A program made the translations under genes and the position numbers. 64,000 bases of DNA, taken from contig NZ_JBQJIK010000030.1 in NCBI RefSeq assembly GCF_052078665.1, forward strand, positions 21,571 through 85,570, written 5' to 3'. This stretch comes from Inquilinus sp052078665 (lineage in GTDB: Bacteria; Pseudomonadota; Alphaproteobacteria; DSM-16000; Inquilinaceae). The notes below the pieces were generated by a model. It saw only the letters and a list, made by a program, of their open reading frames with translations. It ran no database searches and was not told the DNA's origin. This document shows, piece after piece, positions 17,483-26,322 of the stretch. Positions within the stretch are counted from its first letter, which is position 1; the number at the start of each line of letters is the position of its first letter.

Positions 17483-18442
17483 TCAGCCGGGGTACAGCGC
17501 CGCCACCCGACGGGCGCCATCGGCCAGGGCCTGCCGCAGCTCCGGCGGCTCCAGCACCTCGATCGTGTCGGTGAAGCCGAGCAGCAGCCGCGCGGCATGG
17601 CCGACGCCCTCGATCGGCACCGTCGCCCGCCGCCAGCCTTCGGCGTCCGGCTCCGCCTGCTGCACTGCCTCCGCCGCGTCGGCGCCGAGCCGGTCGAGCA
17701 GCGGCAGCGCCTCCGGCGACACAAGCAGCACCGCCTCGGCCCGGCGCAGCTCCCTGGCGAAGCGCTGCAGCGACTCCTGCCATTGCGCTGCCAGGTCGAA
17801 GCCAGGCGGATAGTCAAAGCCGTCCGGCAGCACGTCGAGATCCAGCACCTTGGCCACCTTGTAGGTGCGGATGCCGTCGCCGATCCGCGCCATCAGGTAC
17901 CAGGCGCCGGCCTTCAGCACGAGGCCGAGCGGATCGACCGTGCGCCGCACCGTGGCCGACCAGCTCTCGTAGCGGATCACCAAGCGGCGCTGGCCCCACA
18001 CCGCCCGGGCGATCGCCGGCAGGTGCGGCGGCGGCTCGGCCCGGCGGTACCAGTCGACCGGGTCGAGGTGGAAGCGGTCGCCGACCCGGGCCGCCCCCTC
18101 CCCCGCCGCCTGGGGCACCGCCGCCAGCAGCTTCAGCCGCGCCGCCGCCAGCGGCTCGGCCAGGCCGAGATCCGCCGCCGGCCCGGGCAGCCCGGCCAGC
18201 AGCAGCGTCTCGGCCTCGCTTGCGGTCATCCCGGTCAGCCGGGTGCGGTAGCCGTCGAGCAACGCGAAGCCGCCGCCCGGCCCGCGATCGGCATAGACCG
18301 GCACCCCGGCGGCCGAGAGCTCGTCGATGTCGCGATAGACGGTGCGCACCGACACCTCGAATTCTTCCGCCAGCGCCTGGGCGGTCAGGCGGCCGCGGGA
18401 CTGCAGCAGCAGCAGGATCGACAGCAGGCGGTTGGCGCGCAT
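17483..18442 (-). CDS. YafY-type regulator (HTH_11 + WYL domain)
   Basis: A 319-aa transcription factor. The N-terminal HTH has SILLLLQSRGRLTAQALAEE and VSVRTVYRDIDELSAAGVPV. The middle is a WYL domain (WYLMARIGDGIRTYKVAKV), and a C-terminal WCX-like extension follows. It is convergent with gntR (2-base gap) and divergent from the gene at 18534, its likely target. The palindrome at 18467-18483 lies between them. Confidence 0.9.
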   Translation of the reverse strand: MRANRLLSILLLLQSRGRLTAQALAEEFEVSVRTVYRDIDELSAAGVPVYADRGPGGGFALLDGYRTRLTGMTASEAETLLLAGLPGPAADLGLAEPLAAARLKLLAAVPQAAGEGAARVGDRFHLDPVDWYRRAEPPPHLPAIARAVWGQRRLVIRYESWSATVRRTVDPLGLVLKAGAWYLMARIGDGIRTYKVAKVLDLDVLPDGFDYPPGFDLAAQWQESLQRFARELRRAEAVLLVSPEALPLLDRLGADAAEAVQQAEPDAEGWRRATVPIEGVGHAARLLLGFTDTIEVLEPPELRQALADGARRVAALYPG

Positions 18443-18466
18443 GACGCGAGCATAGCCGAAAAAATC

Positions 18467-18483
18467 CTGACACTGGATGTCAG
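18467..18483. promoter_or_regulatory. Candidate operator of the YafY-type regulator
   Basis: Perfect inverted repeat CTGACA-N5-TGTCAG in the 91-base gap between the WYL regulator and its divergent neighbour. Repeats of this TGACA/TGTCA type recur upstream of YafY-linked genes. Binding is inferred from symmetry and position. Confidence 0.6.
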
Positions 18484-18533
18484 TTGGTGGCCGGCATCAT
18501 TCGTCGCATCGCCATTCCAACCCGGAGAGACCG

Positions 18534-19067
18534 ATGCCCGCACTGTTCGCCAAGCCCGCCCCCGGCACCGACCCCAGCGTCCCCGACTCAGCCGGCGACG
18601 GCCGCGACGATTTCGGCCCCCTGTTCGGCCGCTGGTCGGTGTCGCACCGCCGGCTGCGCAAGCGCCTGGCCGGCGACACCCTGTGGGACGAGTTCGCCGG
18701 CGCCTCCGAGATGCGCTCGCTGATCGGCGGCCTGGGCACGATCGACGACAACATCCTCGAATTGCCGGCCGGGACCTACCGCGCCGCCACGCTGCGCCTG
18801 TTCGACACCGAGACCAGGCTGTGGTCGATCTGGTGGTTCGACGGCCGCACCCTGCACATGGACGAGGCGCCGCTGCGCGGCCGGTTCGATAACGGCGTCG
18901 GCACCTTCTTCGCCGACGACGTCTGGGAGGGCACGCCGATCCGGGTGCGCTTCATCTGGTCGGAGATCACCGGCCGGTCGGCGCGCTGGGAGCAAGCGTT
19001 CTCGACCGATGGCGGCGCGAGCTGGGAGACCAACTGGATCATGCGCTTCGAGCGGACCGGCGACTGA
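18534..19067 (+). CDS. DUF1579-like unknown protein
   Basis: A 177-aa soluble protein. It has a compact beta-rich pattern with FGRWSVSHRRLRKRL, then LWSIWWFDG, and ends in WETNWIMRFER, the style of DUF1579-like lipocalin/THAP4-type domains. It probably binds a small hydrophobic ligand, but this is not shown. GGAGAG precedes the ATG. It is divergent from the YafY-type regulator, which probably controls it. Confidence 0.7.
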   Translation: MPALFAKPAPGTDPSVPDSAGDGRDDFGPLFGRWSVSHRRLRKRLAGDTLWDEFAGASEMRSLIGGLGTIDDNILELPAGTYRAATLRLFDTETRLWSIWWFDGRTLHMDEAPLRGRFDNGVGTFFADDVWEGTPIRVRFIWSEITGRSARWEQAFSTDGGASWETNWIMRFERTGD

Positions 19068-19145
19068 CCGGCGCCGAATCTCCTGGGCAGCGCTCCCACG
19101 ATGGTCCAGAACCGGAGATATCCGGCGGCACGGGGAAGGACCAGG

Positions 19146-19352
19146 ATGGACGAGACCAAGATCGATCGGGAGGCCATGGGGCGCCTGGCCAAGGCGGTGG
19201 CCTTCATCTGCGGGCCGGAGCATGCGACCGCGCTGGCCCTGAAGGCCGCGGCGGAGAGCGGGATCGAGCGCGACATCAAGGCGGCCCGGGCCCTGTTCCT
19301 GAAGCTGAAGCCGGGCGACCGCAAAGCCGCCCTGACCATGCTGGACACCTGA
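19146..19352 (+). CDS. Small helical unknown protein
   Basis: A 68-aa protein starting at an ATG behind AGGACCAGG. The sequence is helical and soluble, with GPEHATALALKAAAESGI and LKPGDRKAALTMLDT. Codon use matches the neighbours, which supports a real gene. No known domain was recognised. It lies 15 bases before the acetyltransferase gene, so they may be co-transcribed. Confidence 0.6.
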   Translation: MDETKIDREAMGRLAKAVAFICGPEHATALALKAAAESGIERDIKAARALFLKLKPGDRKAALTMLDT

Positions 19353-19367
19353 GTCGGGGGCAGCGGC

Positions 19368-19865
19368 ATGATCAGGGACCAGCAGCCGGACGACGATGCG
19401 GTGGTGCGGCAGCTGGTCGAGGACGCGTTCCGCGGCCGGCCCTACAGCGACGGCAGCGAAGCCCCCATCGTCGAGGCCCTGCGCGCGGCCGGGGTGCTGA
19501 CGGTGGCGCTGGTGGCGGAGGAGGACGGCGAGATCGTCGGCCAGGTCGCCTTCTCGCCCATCACCATCAATGGCACGGCCCGGGACTGGTACGGACTCGG
19601 CCCCGTGGCGGTGCGTCCCGACCGGCAGGGCCAGGGCATCGGCCAGGCCCTGATCCGCGCCGGCCTCGACCGGATCCGCGCCCTCGGGGCCGAAGGCTGC
19701 GTCCTGGCCGGGGCGCCGGGCTACTACGGCCGCTTCGGCTTCGCCGCGGACCCGCGGCTGCAGTCGCCGGGCATCCCGGCCCAATACTTCCTGGTGCTGC
19801 CCTTCGGCGCCGAAGTGCCGGACGGAACGGTGACGTTCCACGCGGCATTCGGCGTCGAGCCCTAG
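19368..19865 (+). CDS. GNAT-family N-acetyltransferase (YhbS-like)
   Basis: A 165-aa acetyltransferase. The acetyl-CoA loop is V-x-P-D-RQGQGIGQALI at about residues 82-96, after GLGPVAV. A late YYGRFGF segment is typical of the YhbS group. Substrate is unknown. It is convergent with a GST gene, their stops overlapping by 4 bases. Confidence 0.88.
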   Translation: MIRDQQPDDDAVVRQLVEDAFRGRPYSDGSEAPIVEALRAAGVLTVALVAEEDGEIVGQVAFSPITINGTARDWYGLGPVAVRPDRQGQGIGQALIRAGLDRIRALGAEGCVLAGAPGYYGRFGFAADPRLQSPGIPAQYFLVLPFGAEVPDGTVTFHAAFGVEP

Positions 19866-20560
19866 GCGCAGGGCGCCGACCGCGCCATGCCGCCGAAGGC
19901 GTCGAGCAGCCGGTCGCGCCAGGCGAAGACCGGATCGTCCGGCTGCAGCAGCTCGATCGGGCTGGTGCAGCGGGCCCACATGAACATGCCGAAGGCGCAG
20001 TAATCGGCATAGGCCGGCTGCGGCCCGGAGAGGAACGGGTCCTGGGCCAGCACCCGGCGCAGCGGCGTCAGCACCTGCTTCAGGGCGGCCATATGGGCCG
20101 GCCGGTCGGCCACCACCTCTTCCAGCCGCTGCCCGAAGCGGATCTCGCGCGAGCTGCGGAAGTAGTCGAGGTCGCGCTCGTCGAGGCAGCCGAAGATGTC
20201 GACCAGGATGATCCGGACGATGGCCGGCAGCAGCGTGGTGTCGGCCCAGGCGTTGGCGAAGCGCGCCAGCGGGATCGCCGCGGCCCCGCCGAACAGCGAC
20301 GGCCGGTCCGGGAACCGCTCCTCCAGATGCAGCGCGATCCGCCAGGAATCGGAGACGGACTCGCCGTCATGCACCAGCACGGGCACGAGGCCCTGGCCGG
20401 AGAAGGCGATCGCCTCCTTCTCCGCGAAGCGCCAGGGGACGCGCTCGGCCTCCAGCCCCTTATGGGCCAGGGCCATGCGGGTCTTCCAGCAATGCGGGCT
20501 GAAGCGCAGCGCGGCGTCGGCGCCGGCCAGCTCGTAGAGGGTGAGAGCAGCGTCGCCCAT
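19862..20560 (-). CDS. Glutathione S-transferase family protein
   Basis: A 232-aa protein with an N-terminal thioredoxin-like GST domain: FSPHCWKTRMALAHKGLEAE, the cis-Pro segment GLVPVLV, and the ESVSDSWRI glutathione contact. The helical C-terminal domain has YADYCAFG. Positions 23-28 read SPHCWK, the catalytic-region pattern of bacterial beta/zeta-like GSTs. It lies 3 bases after the second GST gene and is probably co-transcribed under TetR control. Confidence 0.87.
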   Translation of the reverse strand: MGDAALTLYELAGADAALRFSPHCWKTRMALAHKGLEAERVPWRFAEKEAIAFSGQGLVPVLVHDGESVSDSWRIALHLEERFPDRPSLFGGAAAIPLARFANAWADTTLLPAIVRIILVDIFGCLDERDLDYFRSSREIRFGQRLEEVVADRPAHMAALKQVLTPLRRVLAQDPFLSGPQPAYADYCAFGMFMWARCTSPIELLQPDDPVFAWRDRLLDAFGGMARSAPCA

Positions 20561-20563
20561 GGT

Positions 20564-21271
20564 TCAGGCCCGGCCCTGCACGGTCGCCGCCGACTGGCCG
20601 AACAGATGACGCTTCGACTCCTCCGTCACCGTCGGCACGGTGTTGATCTGGGCGGCGATCTCATAGGCGCGGACCACCGACGGCCGGGCCGCCATGACGG
20701 CGAACCAGCGCGCGACGTTCGGGAAATCCTCGAGCCGCTGCTGCTGCCGCTGATACGGCACGACCCAGGGATAGATGGCGATGTCGGCGATCGAGAACTC
20801 GCCGGCCACGTGCTCCCGGCCGGCCAGCTGGCGGTCGAGCACGCCATAGAGCCGCCCGGTCTCCTTGACGTAGCGCTCGGTCGCATAGGGGATGCGCTCC
20901 GGCGCATAGACCGAGAAGTGATGGTTCTGCCCGGCCATCGGCTCGAGGCCGCCCATCTGCCAGTACAGCCACTGCAGCACCCCGAACCGCTCGCGCGGGC
21001 TCCGCGGCAGCAGCCGGCCGGTCTTGTCGGCGAGGTATTCCAGGATGGCGCCGGATTCGAAGATCGAGATCGGCGCGCCGCCCTCCGCCGGGTCATGGTC
21101 GACGATGGCGGGGATGCGGTTGTTCGGGGCGATGGCCAGGAAGTCCGGCTTGAACTGGTCGCCCTGGGAGATGTTCACCGGGAGGATGCGGTAGGGCAGC
21201 CCGAGCTCCTCCAGCGCGATCGTGATCTTGTGGCCGTTCGGCGTGGTCCAGTAATGCAGGTCGATCATCAT
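20564..21271 (-). CDS. Glutathione S-transferase, Nu class (YfcG/YghU-like)
   Basis: A 235-aa GST with the features of the disulfide-reductase-like Nu class: TTPNGHKITIALEELGLPY, an NNRIPAIVDHD cis-Pro loop, FESGAILEYLADK, then QMGGLEPMAGQNHHF. The Thr/Asn of TPNG takes the place of a catalytic Tyr or Ser. The start is ATGATG at 21271/21268, with GAGGATC ahead. It is divergent from tetR, with paired palindromes in the promoter. Confidence 0.9.
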   Translation of the reverse strand: MMIDLHYWTTPNGHKITIALEELGLPYRILPVNISQGDQFKPDFLAIAPNNRIPAIVDHDPAEGGAPISIFESGAILEYLADKTGRLLPRSPRERFGVLQWLYWQMGGLEPMAGQNHHFSVYAPERIPYATERYVKETGRLYGVLDRQLAGREHVAGEFSIADIAIYPWVVPYQRQQQRLEDFPNVARWFAVMAARPSVVRAYEIAAQINTVPTVTEESKRHLFGQSAATVQGRA

Positions 21272-21314
21272 CCGATCCTCAGGGTCTGGCCGTCGCGAGG
21301 TCGATCGGCTATGT

Positions 21315-21348
21315 TTGACATCAATGTCAAATTTGACATCGATGTCAA
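21315..21348. promoter_or_regulatory. Two tandem TetR operator palindromes
   Basis: TTGACATCAATGTCAA (21315-21330) and TTGACATCGATGTCAA (21333-21348) are perfect 16-base palindromes differing only in their two central bases. Their centres are 18 bases apart, about 1.7 helical turns. Each contains TTGACA in both directions, so bound repressor would cover -35 elements of both tetR and the GST operon. Confidence 0.75.
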
Positions 21349-21365
21349 GGATGATCGGAGCTGCC

Positions 21366-21947
21366 ATGGCCGGCGTGCGGCAATTCGACGAAGGCGAGAT
21401 GCTGGCGGAGGCGCTGGGCGTGTTCTGGCGCAAGGGGCTGCGCGCCACCACCATGCAGGACATCGCCCAGGCGACCGGCGTGCTGCGCGGCTCGCTCTAC
21501 AACGCCTATGGCGGCAAGGAGGAGATCTTCCTGCTGGCCTTCGACTCCTATGTCGGGCGGTTCCTGGACAACATCCGGCAGGCCCTGGGCTCGACGCCGG
21601 CCCCGGAACAGGGGCTGCGGGCGCTGTTCGATGCCGCCATCGCCAGCATGACCAGCGGCTCGCCGGCGCGCGGCTGCCTGAGCACCAGGACGGCGACCGA
21701 GCCGGCGGCGCTGGACGACCCGCGGCTGCAGGCACGGCTGCGCGGCATGCTGGACGAGTTGCGCCGCATCGTCCTGGCCGCGCTGTCGACCGAGGCGGCC
21801 CGCGCCCGGCTGGCGGTGACGCCGGACGAGGCCGCCGACCTGGTCGTCACCTTCACCCGCGGCCTGGCGGTGATGGAGCGCGTCTACCAGGACGCGGCCC
21901 ATCTCGACCGGATCGTCGCGGCGCTGGTGCGGGCGCTGTTCCGCTAA
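21366..21947 (+). CDS. TetR-family transcriptional regulator
   Basis: A 193-aa repressor. Its HTH reads GLRATTMQDIAQATGVLRGS followed by LYNAYGGKEEIF. The C-terminal half resembles TetR_C domains of the AcrR/YxaF-like group (SPARGCLSTRTATEP). It is divergent from two GST genes and separated from them by the twin palindromes. It probably senses an electrophile or xenobiotic handled by those enzymes. Confidence 0.9.
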   Translation: MAGVRQFDEGEMLAEALGVFWRKGLRATTMQDIAQATGVLRGSLYNAYGGKEEIFLLAFDSYVGRFLDNIRQALGSTPAPEQGLRALFDAAIASMTSGSPARGCLSTRTATEPAALDDPRLQARLRGMLDELRRIVLAALSTEAARARLAVTPDEAADLVVTFTRGLAVMERVYQDAAHLDRIVAALVRALFR

Positions 21948-21958
21948 CGTCCCGACTT

Positions 21959-21975
21959 ATTTCGAAAATCGAAAT
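21959..21975. promoter_or_regulatory. Candidate ROK-regulator operator
   Basis: ATTTCGA-N3-TCGAAAT is a perfect inverted repeat with 7-base arms in the 115-base gap between tetR and the ROK gene. It is AT-rich within GC-rich DNA, as for NagC/Mlc-type sites. Autoregulation of the ROK gene is inferred. Confidence 0.5.
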
Positions 21976-22062
21976 TATCCGGCTTGTCCTCCTCGGTATC
22001 GTGAAATATGAATCCCATCGGACGCCGTCCTCGCGAATGAAGGGCGGCGCAGCGGGGGCGAG

Positions 22063-23208
22063 ATGGGGCGAGGCACCGGAGAGCTGGACCTGCGCGGGCG
22101 CGATGCCTCGGAGTTGCTGCGCCTGATCCACCGCCGCGGCGGCGCCAGCCGGATCGAGGCGGCGCGCGAGCTCGGCCTCAGCGCCTCGGCCATGACCCCC
22201 CTGGTCCGCACCCTGATCGGCCACGGCCTGCTGCGCGAGACCGGCGCCAAGGCGTCCGGCGGCGGCCGGCCCCGGATGATGCTGGGCCTCGACCCCGGCT
22301 ACGGCACGCTGCTGGGCCTGCATCTCGGCGCCGACGCGGCGCAGCTGGTGATCGCCGACCTGGCCGGCACGCCGCAGCAGAGCCCGATCCCCCTGCCCGC
22401 CCCGGCCAATGACGACCCGTCGCCGCTGGTCGATGCCCTCGACCGCCTGCGCCGCAAGGGCGGTGCCGGCTGGGACACCCTCGCCGCCGGCGGCGTAGTG
22501 CTGGGCGAGGTCGGGCCGCGCCGGGCCGAGGTGATCGGCGCCGGCCAGCGCCTGACCGCGGCGCTGCAGGACGCCTTCGGCATCGGCGTCACGGCCGAGA
22601 CGCCGTCCAACGCCATCGTCGTCGCCGAGCGCATGCTGGGCCTGGCCCGGGCCTATGAGAACTACGCCGTGGTCAGCCTGCAGAACGAGATCGGCTCCGG
22701 CATCTCGATCAATGGCGACGTCTATCGCGGCAAGGGCCAGGCCGGCGAGATCGGCCATCTGTCGCTGGCGCCCTATTCCGGCGCCGCCTGCCGCTGCGGC
22801 AAATGCGGCTGCCTGGCCTCGCTGGCCTCGCTCTCCGCGATCTCGCGCCAGGCGCTGAAGCGCGGCCTGTCGGACGACATCGCCGTGCTGGCCCATATCG
22901 CGTCGCAGGGCGACCCGGAGGCGATCGAGATCTTCGACTGCGCCGGCCGCTGGATCGGCCAGGCCCTGGCCCAGATCGCCAACCTGTTCGACCTCGAGGC
23001 GATCGTGTTCCGGGCGCCGCAGCCGGCCCTGAACATCTACCTGCTGAAGGCGCTGAACGAGAGCTTCCGCGCCCATGGCTACAATTTCGACGAGTGCCGC
23101 ACCGGGATCGTCATCAGCCCCGACGAGGGCGACGGCTATCTGCGCGGCGCTGTCGGCCTGGCGCTGGACCTACTGCTGCGCCAGGGCGGGATGAGACGCC
23201 CGCCCTGA
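22063..23208 (+). CDS. ROK-family transcriptional regulator
   Basis: A 381-aa sugar-responsive repressor. The N-terminal winged helix contains IHRRGGASRIEAARELGLSA. The ROK domain holds the sugar/ATPase-like fold, with GQAGEIGHLSL and the zinc-binding CRCGKCGCL motif. It lies 55 bases ahead of a sugar ABC importer and probably controls it. The ATG at 22063 gives the expected short N-terminal arm. Confidence 0.88.
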   Translation: MGRGTGELDLRGRDASELLRLIHRRGGASRIEAARELGLSASAMTPLVRTLIGHGLLRETGAKASGGGRPRMMLGLDPGYGTLLGLHLGADAAQLVIADLAGTPQQSPIPLPAPANDDPSPLVDALDRLRRKGGAGWDTLAAGGVVLGEVGPRRAEVIGAGQRLTAALQDAFGIGVTAETPSNAIVVAERMLGLARAYENYAVVSLQNEIGSGISINGDVYRGKGQAGEIGHLSLAPYSGAACRCGKCGCLASLASLSAISRQALKRGLSDDIAVLAHIASQGDPEAIEIFDCAGRWIGQALAQIANLFDLEAIVFRAPQPALNIYLLKALNESFRAHGYNFDECRTGIVISPDEGDGYLRGAVGLALDLLLRQGGMRRPP

Positions 23209-23263
23209 TCCCGCCGGGATCGGGGCGTCGCCAAGCAACACCAGCCAGCCACGGGAGGCTACA

Positions 23264-24508
23264 ATGAACCTGCGCAGCATGCGGTTGGGGCCAGCCTTTT
23301 GCATCCTCGCTCTGGCCGCCAGCCTGTCCGGCCCGGCCCTGGCCGAGACTGCCGAGATCCGCTTCTTCATCCCCGGCGCCAGCGACGAGGTCAGCCAGAA
23401 GACCCTGCCGGTCTTCATCGCCGATTTCGAGGCCAAGAACCCCGACATCAAGGTGAAGGTCGAAGGCGTCGGCTGGGACGAGGCGTTCCAGAAGCTGTCG
23501 ACCGACTTCATCGCCGGCCGCGCCGCCGACGTCGTCTACATCGGCACCCGCAACGTCGCCGAATTCTCGATGATGGGCGCGATCCAGCCCATCGACGGGC
23601 TGGTCGACGCCGCGACGCTGGGGCGGATCCCGGAACCGCTGCGCGTCGCGGCGCAGTTCGGCGGCAAGCAGATGGCCGCGCCCATGGCCTTCTCGACCCA
23701 GGCCCTCTACTACCGCACCGACCTGATCCCGACCCCGCCCAAGACCTGGGACGAACTGGTGGCCACGGCCAAGGCAGTGACCGAAAAGAACCCCGGCATG
23801 TATGGCTACGCCACCTCGGCCGCGGCGCATGTCACCCTGGTCAGCCAGTTCCTGAACTTCGTCTACCAGAATGGCGGCGAGGCCTTCGACGCGGCAGGCG
23901 AGACCAGGATCAACAGCCCGGAGGCGGCGCAGGCGCTGCAGTTCTATGTCGACCTGTTCCAGAAGGACAAGGTCGTGCCCAACCCGCTGGAGCTGAACCG
24001 CGAGCAGCACCCGCCGCTGTTCGCCCAGGGCAAGATCGCGATGATGGTCAGCGGCCCCTGGGGCAAGTCGATCATGGGCCTGGACCCGGACAACAAGACC
24101 GCCCCCTATGCCGTCGCGCCGCTGCCCTGCGGCAAGGAATGCAAGGGCGAGCTGGTGTCGGACAGCCTCGCCATCTCGGCCAAGAGCGAGCATCCCGAGG
24201 CCGCGGGCAGGTTCGTCGCCTATCTGCTGCAGCCCGAGGTCCACGCCAAGTGGGACGACCAGCGCGGCCTGGTGCCGCTGCTGGCCGAGGAGGAGCAGAT
24301 GGACACCTTCAAGACGCCGTTCTGGCAGACCTTCATCGCCATGAAGGCGAACGGCTTCTCCCAGCCGACGCCGCGCGCTTGGCAACCCTTCGAGAAGATC
24401 CTGGTCGAGGCGGTGCAGTCGGCCATCCTGGGCAAGGTGACGCCGCAGGAGGCGCTGGACACTGCGGCGGAGAAGATCCGCAAGGCCCGCATCGAACCGC
24501 GCGCCTGA
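23264..24508 (+). CDS. ABC sugar transporter, periplasmic solute-binding protein
   Basis: A 414-aa extracellular solute-binding protein of family 1 (maltose/multiple-sugar type). A Sec signal peptide ends at about residue 27 (GPALA then ETAEIRFF). The body contains DEAFQKLSTDFIAGRAADVV and WDELVATAKAVTEK, typical of this class. GGGAGG lies before the ATG. The two permease genes follow directly. The bound sugar cannot be named. Confidence 0.9.
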   Translation: MNLRSMRLGPAFCILALAASLSGPALAETAEIRFFIPGASDEVSQKTLPVFIADFEAKNPDIKVKVEGVGWDEAFQKLSTDFIAGRAADVVYIGTRNVAEFSMMGAIQPIDGLVDAATLGRIPEPLRVAAQFGGKQMAAPMAFSTQALYYRTDLIPTPPKTWDELVATAKAVTEKNPGMYGYATSAAAHVTLVSQFLNFVYQNGGEAFDAAGETRINSPEAAQALQFYVDLFQKDKVVPNPLELNREQHPPLFAQGKIAMMVSGPWGKSIMGLDPDNKTAPYAVAPLPCGKECKGELVSDSLAISAKSEHPEAAGRFVAYLLQPEVHAKWDDQRGLVPLLAEEEQMDTFKTPFWQTFIAMKANGFSQPTPRAWQPFEKILVEAVQSAILGKVTPQEALDTAAEKIRKARIEPRA

Positions 24509-24512
24509 CCCC

Positions 24513-25436
24513 GTGGTCGCGCTCGCCTCCACCGTGCCGCGCCGGGCCGCCCGGGCCCGCCCCTGGTCGCCGGACCGGGCGCCCTGGCCCTATCTGGCGC
24601 TGCCGCTGCTGCTGATCGTCGCCCTCTTGGGCCTGCCGGTGCTGCGGATATTCTGGCAGTCGGTGCATCACGTGGTGCTGACCGCGCCCTGGGAGGGCAA
24701 CGACTTCGTCGGCGCCGAGAACTTCCTGGCGCTGGTGCAGGAGCCGGCCTTCCTGCGGACGCTGCAGCTGACCGTGGTGTGGACCGCCTGCTCGGTCGGG
24801 GCGAAGCTGCTGATCGGCCTGGGCGGGGCGCTGCTGCTGCAGCGCCCCTTTCCCGGCCGCAAGGTCTATCTGGCGCTGCTGATGCTGCCCTGGGTGACGC
24901 CGGCGGTGATCGCCGCCATTTCCTGGCGCTGGGTGCTGGACGGCCAGTCCGGCTGGATCAACGCCGTGCTGCTGGTCACCGGCGCGATCCGCGAGCCGAT
25001 CTCCTTCCTCGGCCAGGAGACCACGGCCTTCATCGCTACCGTGGTGGTCGACGCCTGGCTGGGCATCCCGTTCATGGTGGTGACGCTGATGGCCGGGCTG
25101 CAGCGCATCCCCGACGACTATGTCGAGGCGGCGCGGATCGACGGCGCCGGCCCGGTTCAGATCTTCCGCCGCATCACCTTGCCGCTGCTGCGGCCGGTGC
25201 TGATGACCTGCGTGCTCTTGTCCACCGTCTGGACCTTCAACTCCTTCCAGGTGATCTGGCCGCTGACCAAGGGCGGACCGGCCGGGGCCACCGCGACCCT
25301 GCCGATCCAGATCTACGAGACCGCCTTCGGCAGCTTCGATTTCGGCACCTCCTCGGCCATGGCGGTCGTGGTCTTCGCCATCCTGATGTCGGTGTCGCTG
25401 CTGTACTGGCGCGTGCTGAAGGGGGGCGAGGAATGA
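24513..25436 (+). CDS. ABC sugar transporter permease (MalF/UgpA type)
   Basis: A 307-aa inner-membrane permease with six predicted membrane segments. The cytoplasmic EAA loop is visible (YVEAARIDGAGPVQIFRRIT), which contacts the ATPase. The start is a GTG 4 bases after the binding-protein gene; no ATG lies nearby in frame. It overlaps the next permease by 4 bases (ATGA). Confidence 0.88.
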   Translation: MVALASTVPRRAARARPWSPDRAPWPYLALPLLLIVALLGLPVLRIFWQSVHHVVLTAPWEGNDFVGAENFLALVQEPAFLRTLQLTVVWTACSVGAKLLIGLGGALLLQRPFPGRKVYLALLMLPWVTPAVIAAISWRWVLDGQSGWINAVLLVTGAIREPISFLGQETTAFIATVVVDAWLGIPFMVVTLMAGLQRIPDDYVEAARIDGAGPVQIFRRITLPLLRPVLMTCVLLSTVWTFNSFQVIWPLTKGGPAGATATLPIQIYETAFGSFDFGTSSAMAVVVFAILMSVSLLYWRVLKGGEE

Positions 25437-26284
25437 CCGCCCCCAGCACCTTTGGGCGTCGCACCCTGCCCGAGATCGGCCGGCACGGCGCGCTGATCCT
25501 GCTGCTGGGCTTCCTGCTGCTGCCGGTCTGGGTGATGCTGAAGACCTCCTTCACCCCCTATGACCGACTCTATGTCTGGCCGCCGGAGTTCCTGCCGACC
25601 AGCCTTGACCTGGGCAACTACGCCCGCGCTTTGTTCGGTCCGTACCGGGTGGTCGAGGCGCTGGGCAACAGCCTGATCATCGCCGGCTGCGCCGCCGCGA
25701 TCTCCACCAGCTTCGGCTTCCTCGGCGCCTACGGCCTGGCGCGGTTCCGCTTCACCGGCCGCACCACGCTGCTGTTCGTGGTGCTGGCGACGCAGATGCT
25801 GTCGCCGGTCGTCATCGTCATCCCGCTCTACGAATTCATGATCGCGGCCGGCCTGCTGGACACCTACCTGTCGGTGATCCTGTGCGACGTAGCCCTGGCC
25901 ACGCCGATCGCGATCTGGCTGCTGCACGGCTTCCTGCTGGGCATCCCGCGCGAGCTGGAGGAGGCGGCGATGGTCGATGGCTGCTCCCGCCTCAAGAGCC
26001 TGTGGCACATCATCCTGCCGGTGGTGCGGCCGGGGCTGGCGATGACCGCGATCTACACCTTCATCCATGCCTGGAGCGACCTGATCTTCCCGCTGGTGAT
26101 GCTGACCGACGACGGCAAATGGCCGATGACCCTGGCCCTGACCCGCTTCGTCGGCGAGAACGTGATCCGCTGGGACACTCTGATGGCCGCCGGCGTCGTC
26201 ACCACCCTGCCCGCCGCCATCCTGTTCGCCCTGGTCCAGAAACACTTCACCCGCGGCATGGTCGCCGGCGCGGTGAAGGGATAG
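25433..26284 (+). CDS. ABC sugar transporter permease (MalG/UgpE type)
   Basis: A 283-aa partner permease with six membrane segments and an EAA loop (LEEAAMVDGCSRLKSLWHII). The ATG overlaps the first permease stop, with GGGGGGCGAGG as ribosome site. No ATP-binding gene follows: the next gene is a dehydrogenase. The importer therefore must use an ATPase encoded elsewhere, as with shared MsmK-type ATPases. Confidence 0.9.
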   Translation: MTAPSTFGRRTLPEIGRHGALILLLGFLLLPVWVMLKTSFTPYDRLYVWPPEFLPTSLDLGNYARALFGPYRVVEALGNSLIIAGCAAAISTSFGFLGAYGLARFRFTGRTTLLFVVLATQMLSPVVIVIPLYEFMIAAGLLDTYLSVILCDVALATPIAIWLLHGFLLGIPRELEEAAMVDGCSRLKSLWHIILPVVRPGLAMTAIYTFIHAWSDLIFPLVMLTDDGKWPMTLALTRFVGENVIRWDTLMAAGVVTTLPAAILFALVQKHFTRGMVAGAVKG

Positions 26285-26322
26285 CCTGCAACTCCATCGT
26301 TCGAGCCTGAAAGCCAAGACCG

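Noticed and set aside
14078..18892. 1604-codon open frame on the plus strand
   Set aside because: Antisense to the aldolase, dehydratase and YafY genes and out of frame with gntR; Arg/Gly/His-rich shadow sequence with no domain.
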